This document shows, in pieces, positions 59,539-64,000 of a DNA stretch of 64,000 nucleotides. The notes under the pieces were generated by a model. The model was not told where the DNA came from. It worked only from the letters and a program-made list of their open reading frames with translations, and did not search any database. Every line of letters starts with the position of its first letter. Position 1 is the first letter of the stretch. The DNA lies in the NCBI RefSeq assembly GCF_007845675.1, contig NZ_VOBR01000002.1, positions 372,001 to 436,000 of the forward strand, given 5' to 3'. Made by a program: the position numbers and the translations under genes. Source of the stretch: Lentzea tibetensis. Its GTDB lineage: Bacteria; Actinomycetota; Actinomycetes; Mycobacteriales; Pseudonocardiaceae.

Positions 59539-62361
59539 TCATGCGTGAGCAGCCGGACCTGCCGAAGGCCTCGTATCCGACCTGGCCCGTTCCGGAAGCG
59601 CACTCAGCAGTTCTCTGCGCGAGCTGATAGCGAGTTTGGCGAAGATCTTCTTGAGGTGCCATTCGACGGTGCGTGGGCTGAGGAACAGCTGACTGCCGAT
59701 CTCGGGGTTGGTGAGTCCGGTGCGGGCGAGTTGGGCGATCTGGGCCTCTTGCGGGGTCAGCTCGTCATGGGTTCCAGCTCGCCGTTTGTGGATGGTCTCG
59801 CCATTCGCCCGCCGTTCGCGGCGGGCGCGTTCGGCGAACGCTTCCATCCCCATCTCGACGAACATGCTGTGCGCGGTGCGCAGATGCTCACCCGCCTCGA
59901 CGCGCCGTCTCTCACGGCGGAGCCATTCGCCGAACAGCAGGTGCGCCCTGGCGTGTTCGGTGCGCATGCGGGTGCGCCCGAGGTGGTCGATCGCGTCGCG
60001 GTAGTGAGCCTCGGCCCCGGTGACCAGGGCGTTGCAGCGGTCCTGGATGCCCAGGGCCCAGTCGGTTGCGCTGGGGGTGGTGGTCTGTTCGAGTCGCGCT
60101 CGTGCGTCCTCGGCGAGTGCGTGCTGGTCGGTGCGGACGGCGGCCTCGACGAGTTCGGGCAGCGACCAGTTGGACAAGGCCAGCTCGCTCGTCTGCCCAG
60201 CACCCGACCTGGCTGCTTCACATGCCTGCGGGTAGCGGCCCAGCCCGTTGTACAGCACGGCCTTGGCGTGTTCGACCATGGTCAGGCCCATGCCCTCGCC
60301 TCGCCGCATCAGTTGTGCGCTCACCGCGTGGATCAGTGGGGCCGCGGTGGCCTCGCGCCCCTGAAATGCGGCCAGTGCCAGGGCGCTGTAGTGGGGGAGC
60401 CCCAGGACGCCGTACGGGGCGGTCCCCGCCACGGTGACGTCGGTGACCGCCGCGACCTGCTCGACCAACGATGCGGCAGAGGTGAGCCGGCCGGCGAAGA
60501 GCTCAAAGCGGATCTGGGTGTCGAGCGCGAGGGGAAGCATGTACAGCCCGCCGACCTCGCGCGCGAGCCTCGTGTGCCGAGCGCTCAGCTCCTCCCAACT
60601 CTCGTCGTCCCACAGGTCGAACGCGGCGTGCGCGGCCGGCCAGAGCCAGCCCATGGCCTGGGTGATCGTGATGTCGGTGGTCCGGAATGCGCGCACCGCG
60701 TCTTTGAGCAGTGGCGCTCCGGCGGCATGGCCTTCGGTGATCACCAGGGCGAGGCCGTCGAGCAGCAGGTCCTGCGGACGAGCCGCCGTCGCCGACGTGG
60801 GCGCCGCCCGCGCGGCCCTGGCCACACCGACCAGATCCACCTCACCGGCCAGCCGGCCCACGATGATCGCCGTGAAGAGCGCACTCAGATAGGTGTCCCG
60901 CGATGTCAGCGGGTCCAGCGGTGCCAGCTCGCGGGCGGCCGTCAGCAGCAGTGGTGGGCCGTCAAGGGCTCGGCTCGAGCCGAACGCGGTCCGTCCACGA
61001 AGCAGGTGCGCCCTGGCCTGCTCACGTTCGTTCAACCGGCCGGCCTCGGCCTGTGCCAGCAGCCGCAGCGCTGCCTCCGCATCGCCGGAGAAGTGCTTGG
61101 CCTCGGCGGCTCTCAGTGCGCGACCAGCCCGCCGCGCCGCATCGGGGGTCAGCTCGGCCGCCCGTTCCAGGAACGCGGCCGCGGCCGCCAGACCGCCCAG
61201 GGTCAGCGCCCGCCCGGCCGAGTGCTCGAGCTCGGCCGCGACCTCCTCGTCCGGGCTGCTCGCCGCCAGCGCACGGTGCCAGGCACGCCGATCCGGGTCC
61301 CGATGCGGATCTGTCACCTCCGCCAACGCCTGGTGCGCCGCTTGACGAGCCGACGGCGCCGCCGCCCGGTACACCGCCGAGCGCACCAACGGATGATGAA
61401 ACCGGATCTGCTGCCCGGTCTGCGTGGCGAGCCGCGCGTCCACCGCCGGCGCGAGCGCGCGGAATCCGATCCCCGCCTGCTGGGCGGCGCCCCAGACCAA
61501 GGCCGCGTCCCCGGCCGACTCGGCGGCGGCCAGCAACAACAGTCGCTGAGTTGCCTCGGGCAAGGTGCTGATCCGACGCAGGTAGTGGTTCTCCATCTGC
61601 TCGGAAAGCCCACCCGCCCCCGGCAGATCGAACCCACCGGCCAGCTCCGCCGCGCTCATGCCGCGCGGCAACTCCAGCAGCGCCAGGGGATTGCCACCGG
61701 TCTCGACGATGATCCGATCACGAATCCGCTCGTCGAGCCGTCCCGGCACAGCCCAGGCCAGAAGCGCCCGCGCGTCCTGATCCTCCAGCCCGCCGAGCGG
61801 CAGCTCGGGCAGACCCTCCAGCCAGCGGGTCACCGGTTCGCGAGCGGTGAACACCAACGCCACCGACTCCGCGAGCAGGCGACGGGCCGCGAACCCGAGG
61901 GCCTGACCAGACGCGTTGTCGAGCCAGTGCGCGTCGTCCACCAGGCACAACAGCGGCCGCTCCTCGGCCACCGCGGACAACAGGCTCAACACCGCCAAAG
62001 CCACCAGGAACCGGCTGGGAACCTCCCCTGGCGACAGACCCAGCGCGACACGCAATGCGGTCTGCTGCGGCTCGGGAAGCAGGTCAAGTCGTCCGAGCAT
62101 CGGCGTGCACAGCTGGTGGACGGCTGCGAACGGCAGCTCCATCTCGGCCTCGACACCGCAGATGGCCGCTACCCGGAAACCGGTGGCCTGCCGGGCGCAA
62201 TGGTCCAGCAGCGCGGTTTTACCCGTCCCCGCCTCACCGCGGATCACCAGCACGGCGCTCTGCCCGCCGCGGACGTTCTCGATGAGACCTTCGAGCAACT
62301 CACGCTCGCCGCGCCGGCCCAGCAGCACCGGCGGCCGGCTCCCAGGCGCGGCAGTCCGCAT
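59539..62361 (-). CDS. LAL-type LuxR-family regulator
   Basis: 940 residues. Walker A IRGEAGTGKTALLDHC at ~40, Walker B LLCLVDDAHWLDNAS near 140, and a long helical/TPR region. The LuxR HTH near 870-925 reads LTPQEAQIAQLARTGLTNPE then LFLSPRTVEWHLKKIFAKL. ATP-binding LAL activators often control polyketide or catabolic clusters. It is divergent from the CoA-transferase gene (156-bp gap with no clear operator). Confidence 0.93.
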   Translation of the reverse strand: MRTAAPGSRPPVLLGRRGERELLEGLIENVRGGQSAVLVIRGEAGTGKTALLDHCARQATGFRVAAICGVEAEMELPFAAVHQLCTPMLGRLDLLPEPQQTALRVALGLSPGEVPSRFLVALAVLSLLSAVAEERPLLCLVDDAHWLDNASGQALGFAARRLLAESVALVFTAREPVTRWLEGLPELPLGGLEDQDARALLAWAVPGRLDERIRDRIIVETGGNPLALLELPRGMSAAELAGGFDLPGAGGLSEQMENHYLRRISTLPEATQRLLLLAAAESAGDAALVWGAAQQAGIGFRALAPAVDARLATQTGQQIRFHHPLVRSAVYRAAAPSARQAAHQALAEVTDPHRDPDRRAWHRALAASSPDEEVAAELEHSAGRALTLGGLAAAAAFLERAAELTPDAARRAGRALRAAEAKHFSGDAEAALRLLAQAEAGRLNEREQARAHLLRGRTAFGSSRALDGPPLLLTAARELAPLDPLTSRDTYLSALFTAIIVGRLAGEVDLVGVARAARAAPTSATAARPQDLLLDGLALVITEGHAAGAPLLKDAVRAFRTTDITITQAMGWLWPAAHAAFDLWDDESWEELSARHTRLAREVGGLYMLPLALDTQIRFELFAGRLTSAASLVEQVAAVTDVTVAGTAPYGVLGLPHYSALALAAFQGREATAAPLIHAVSAQLMRRGEGMGLTMVEHAKAVLYNGLGRYPQACEAARSGAGQTSELALSNWSLPELVEAAVRTDQHALAEDARARLEQTTTPSATDWALGIQDRCNALVTGAEAHYRDAIDHLGRTRMRTEHARAHLLFGEWLRRERRRVEAGEHLRTAHSMFVEMGMEAFAERARRERRANGETIHKRRAGTHDELTPQEAQIAQLARTGLTNPEIGSQLFLSPRTVEWHLKKIFAKLAISSRRELLSALPERARSDTRPSAGPAAHA

Positions 62362-62517
62362 CGGCTGAGCGTAGATGCCGGACAGCCTTGCCGGGTACCG
62401 ATCCCAGGGTGACGACCAGGGTGTTGGGCCAGGCGGTTCACGGGCGCGGGAAACGCCACCTGGCTGCGTGAATGGATGTCGTAGTGCCGTTCCTACTACT
62501 CGGAATCGGGAGCACCG

Positions 62518-64000
62518 ATGTCAGGCCTCACAGACCAGATCAGGCACAGCGTCAACAATCCCCTGATCTCCACCGACTTCAACTTCACCGCGGTACTCGA
62601 CGACGTGTTGGGCACTGTCGGTCTCAGCGTCGAGGACGCTGGTGGGAAGGTGACCTTCTACGGCGGAGCCGACCCGTTGATCGCCAGTCCGTTCTTCTTC
62701 GCGTCCGCGTCCGCGGTGGCGCTCGCCGCCAAGGGTGTTGCCGCTTCGGCGATCTGGCGCGAACGCGGCGGCGACGACCAGGACATCGCCATCGACACGC
62801 GGAAGGCGTTCCAGCGGTTCTCCGGATTCGCGGACGGTCGCTGGGAACAGATCAACGGACGGCCGCCGTCGTACAAGTGGAACAAGTACAACCCGTTCGC
62901 CGAAGTGCCGTTCTTCCGCAAGACCCGCGACGGGCGGCATGTGATCGCGCTCAACGTCTACCCTGGGCTGCATCAGAAGGCTCTGACGCTCCTGGACTCC
63001 GCGGACAACGCCAAGTCGATCAACGAGGCCATCGCGCGGCGGGACGCCGACGAGCTCGAGCAGGCGGCCGCTGAGGCAGGCGTCATCATCGCCAAGGTGC
63101 GATCGACCGAGGAGTTCTTCCAGGAACAGCAGTACCAGCAGGTGCTGCAGCACATGCCGCTCATCTCTGTCGAGAAGATCGCTGACGGCGACCCGCAGCC
63201 GCTGGCAGCCGGTGCGTCAACGCCGCTGGAAGGCATCCGGGCCCTGGGAATGGGGCATGTCATCGCCGGCGCCGGGATCGGCAGGGACCTGGCATCGTTC
63301 GGGGCCGACGTCCTGAACGTGTGGCGCCCGGACGACAGCGAGGTCGAGCCGTTCTACTGGGACACACAGGTGGGCATGCGATCGGCGTACCTGTCCGACG
63401 CAGGTGACGATCGCGCGAAGCTCGACGAGCTGTTGCGGGGAGCGGACGTCTTCTTCTCCAACCGTCACCCCGGCTACCTGGAGCAGGTCGGCCTGACCGC
63501 CGACGAACTCGCCGTCGGCCACCGGGGTCTGATCCACGCGCAGGTGCTGCTGCACGGCGCCGAGGGGCCGTGGGCGACACGTCCGGGATTCGACGAGGTC
63601 GGCGCCACCGTCAGCGGGATCTTCGCTCTCGGCGGCACCCTCGAAGAGCCCGAGCAGCCACCGATGCTGCCCATCGTCGACAACATCGTCGGCTGGCTCG
63701 GCACCGTCGGGGTGCTGGAGGCGCTCCGCCGCAGAGCCGTCGAGGGCGGCTCGTACCGCGTCCGGGTCTCACTCACCCGCGTCTGCCTCTGGCTGATCTC
63801 CCTGGGGATCTTCGACAAGGAGTTCGCCACCGCCACAGCGGGGAGCACTGCGGAACACTCGGCCATCCCGCCCGAGCTGTTCACAGCGAAGACCCCGCTC
63901 GGCACCTACCAGGGCATGACTGATCAGATCGAGTTCTCTTCACTTCCGCAGGGATTCACCACCACTGTGCTGCATCCGATGGGCGCCGATCAGCCGGAAT
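62518..64000 (+). CDS. Family III (CaiB/BaiF) CoA-transferase, 3' end outside window
   Basis: ATG at 62518; 494 codons are visible and the frame is still open at the right edge. After an N-terminal domain with IDTRKAFQRFSGF and VPFFRKTRDGRHVIALNVYP, the CaiB core begins: PLEGIRALGMGHVIAGAGIG, DLASFGADVLNVWRPD and DVFFSNRHPGYLEQVGLT. ATRPGFDEVGATVSGIFALG holds an Asp at the position of the catalytic Asp (169 in formyl-CoA transferase). It moves CoA between carboxylic acids; substrate unknown. No obvious ribosome-binding site (GGGAGC). Confidence 0.85.
   Translation, partial: MSGLTDQIRHSVNNPLISTDFNFTAVLDDVLGTVGLSVEDAGGKVTFYGGADPLIASPFFFASASAVALAAKGVAASAIWRERGGDDQDIAIDTRKAFQRFSGFADGRWEQINGRPPSYKWNKYNPFAEVPFFRKTRDGRHVIALNVYPGLHQKALTLLDSADNAKSINEAIARRDADELEQAAAEAGVIIAKVRSTEEFFQEQQYQQVLQHMPLISVEKIADGDPQPLAAGASTPLEGIRALGMGHVIAGAGIGRDLASFGADVLNVWRPDDSEVEPFYWDTQVGMRSAYLSDAGDDRAKLDELLRGADVFFSNRHPGYLEQVGLTADELAVGHRGLIHAQVLLHGAEGPWATRPGFDEVGATVSGIFALGGTLEEPEQPPMLPIVDNIVGWLGTVGVLEALRRRAVEGGSYRVRVSLTRVCLWLISLGIFDKEFATATAGSTAEHSAIPPELFTAKTPLGTYQGMTDQIEFSSLPQGFTTTVLHPMGADQPE

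Noticed and set aside
59545-62412. 955-codon plus-strand frame
   Set aside because: Mirror of the LAL-LuxR gene, which has full ATPase and HTH motifs on the other strand.
62521-63153. 210-codon minus-strand frame
   Set aside because: Antisense to the CoA-transferase gene, whose frame is longer, has the CaiB motifs and runs off the edge.

Overview
The window is very GC-rich with third-position GC bias, frequent GTG starts and ATGA/GTGA stop-start overlaps. It also carries SARP, LAL-LuxR and MmyB-type regulators, modular PKS/NRPS genes and many secreted proteins. This points to a filamentous actinomycete, probably of the Pseudonocardiaceae (Lentzea/Saccharothrix/Amycolatopsis-like). That assignment is inference from gene content; no rRNA or marker gene is present.

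Layout. 1-9.2 kb: the 3' part of a secreted subtilase, a zinc-ribbon NUDIX hydrolase, a frameshifted VWA-protein remnant, a large SARP/NB-ARC/TPR regulator divergent from a GT-B glycosyltransferase, a secreted neprosin-type protease, and an Rnl2-type RNA ligase. 9.2-15.3 kb: a leucine-rich-repeat protein directly behind the ligase, then a TetR repressor divergent from an aromatic-hydroxylase-type flavoprotein that is followed by a second, unusual flavoprotein. 15.4-18.1 kb: an acyl-CoA dehydrogenase divergent from an MpaB/DUF2236 oxygenase-like protein, with an ArsR-like regulator. Two sets of 18-bp-phased palindromes lie in the ACAD/DUF2236 promoter region and in the regulator's own promoter region.

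18.4-31.9 kb: a compact biosynthetic operon. One 3745-residue hybrid megasynthase reads KS-AT-DH-cMT-ER-KR-ACP-Cy-A(Cys)-PCP-Ox. It is translationally coupled to a free-standing condensation protein and then to a clavaminate-synthase/VioC-like Fe(II)/2-oxoglutarate oxygenase. It is predicted to make a C-methylated, reduced acyl-thiazole whose fate depends on the two small enzymes. No thioesterase is visible.

31.9-48.3 kb: mixed housekeeping and accessory genes. These are an MmyB-type regulator, an NmrA-like and an SDR oxidoreductase, an HD-domain protein, a beta-solenoid membrane protein, an NYN nuclease with an OB-like tail, an orphan BMP lipoprotein, secreted DUF4142, polysaccharide-lyase-like and ricin-lectin proteins, a LAL regulator and a DUF2306 membrane protein. 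Several pseudogene fragments (SDR, SGNH hydrolase, PIG-L deacetylase, possible subtilase tail) lie among them.

48.3-56.8 kb: a divergent aromatic-catabolism locus. On the minus strand are an IclR regulator, a cupin and an FMO/BVMO-like flavoprotein. On the plus strand are an SDR, a cupin, a ring-fission hydrolase, a class III extradiol dioxygenase, a dienoate hydratase, an acylating acetaldehyde dehydrogenase and a 4-hydroxy-2-oxovalerate aldolase, which together form a complete meta-cleavage lower pathway. 56.8-64 kb: a TetR / Tet(X)-like monooxygenase divergent pair with a repeated operator, a small hypothetical protein, a second LAL-LuxR regulator and a type III CoA-transferase that runs off the right edge.
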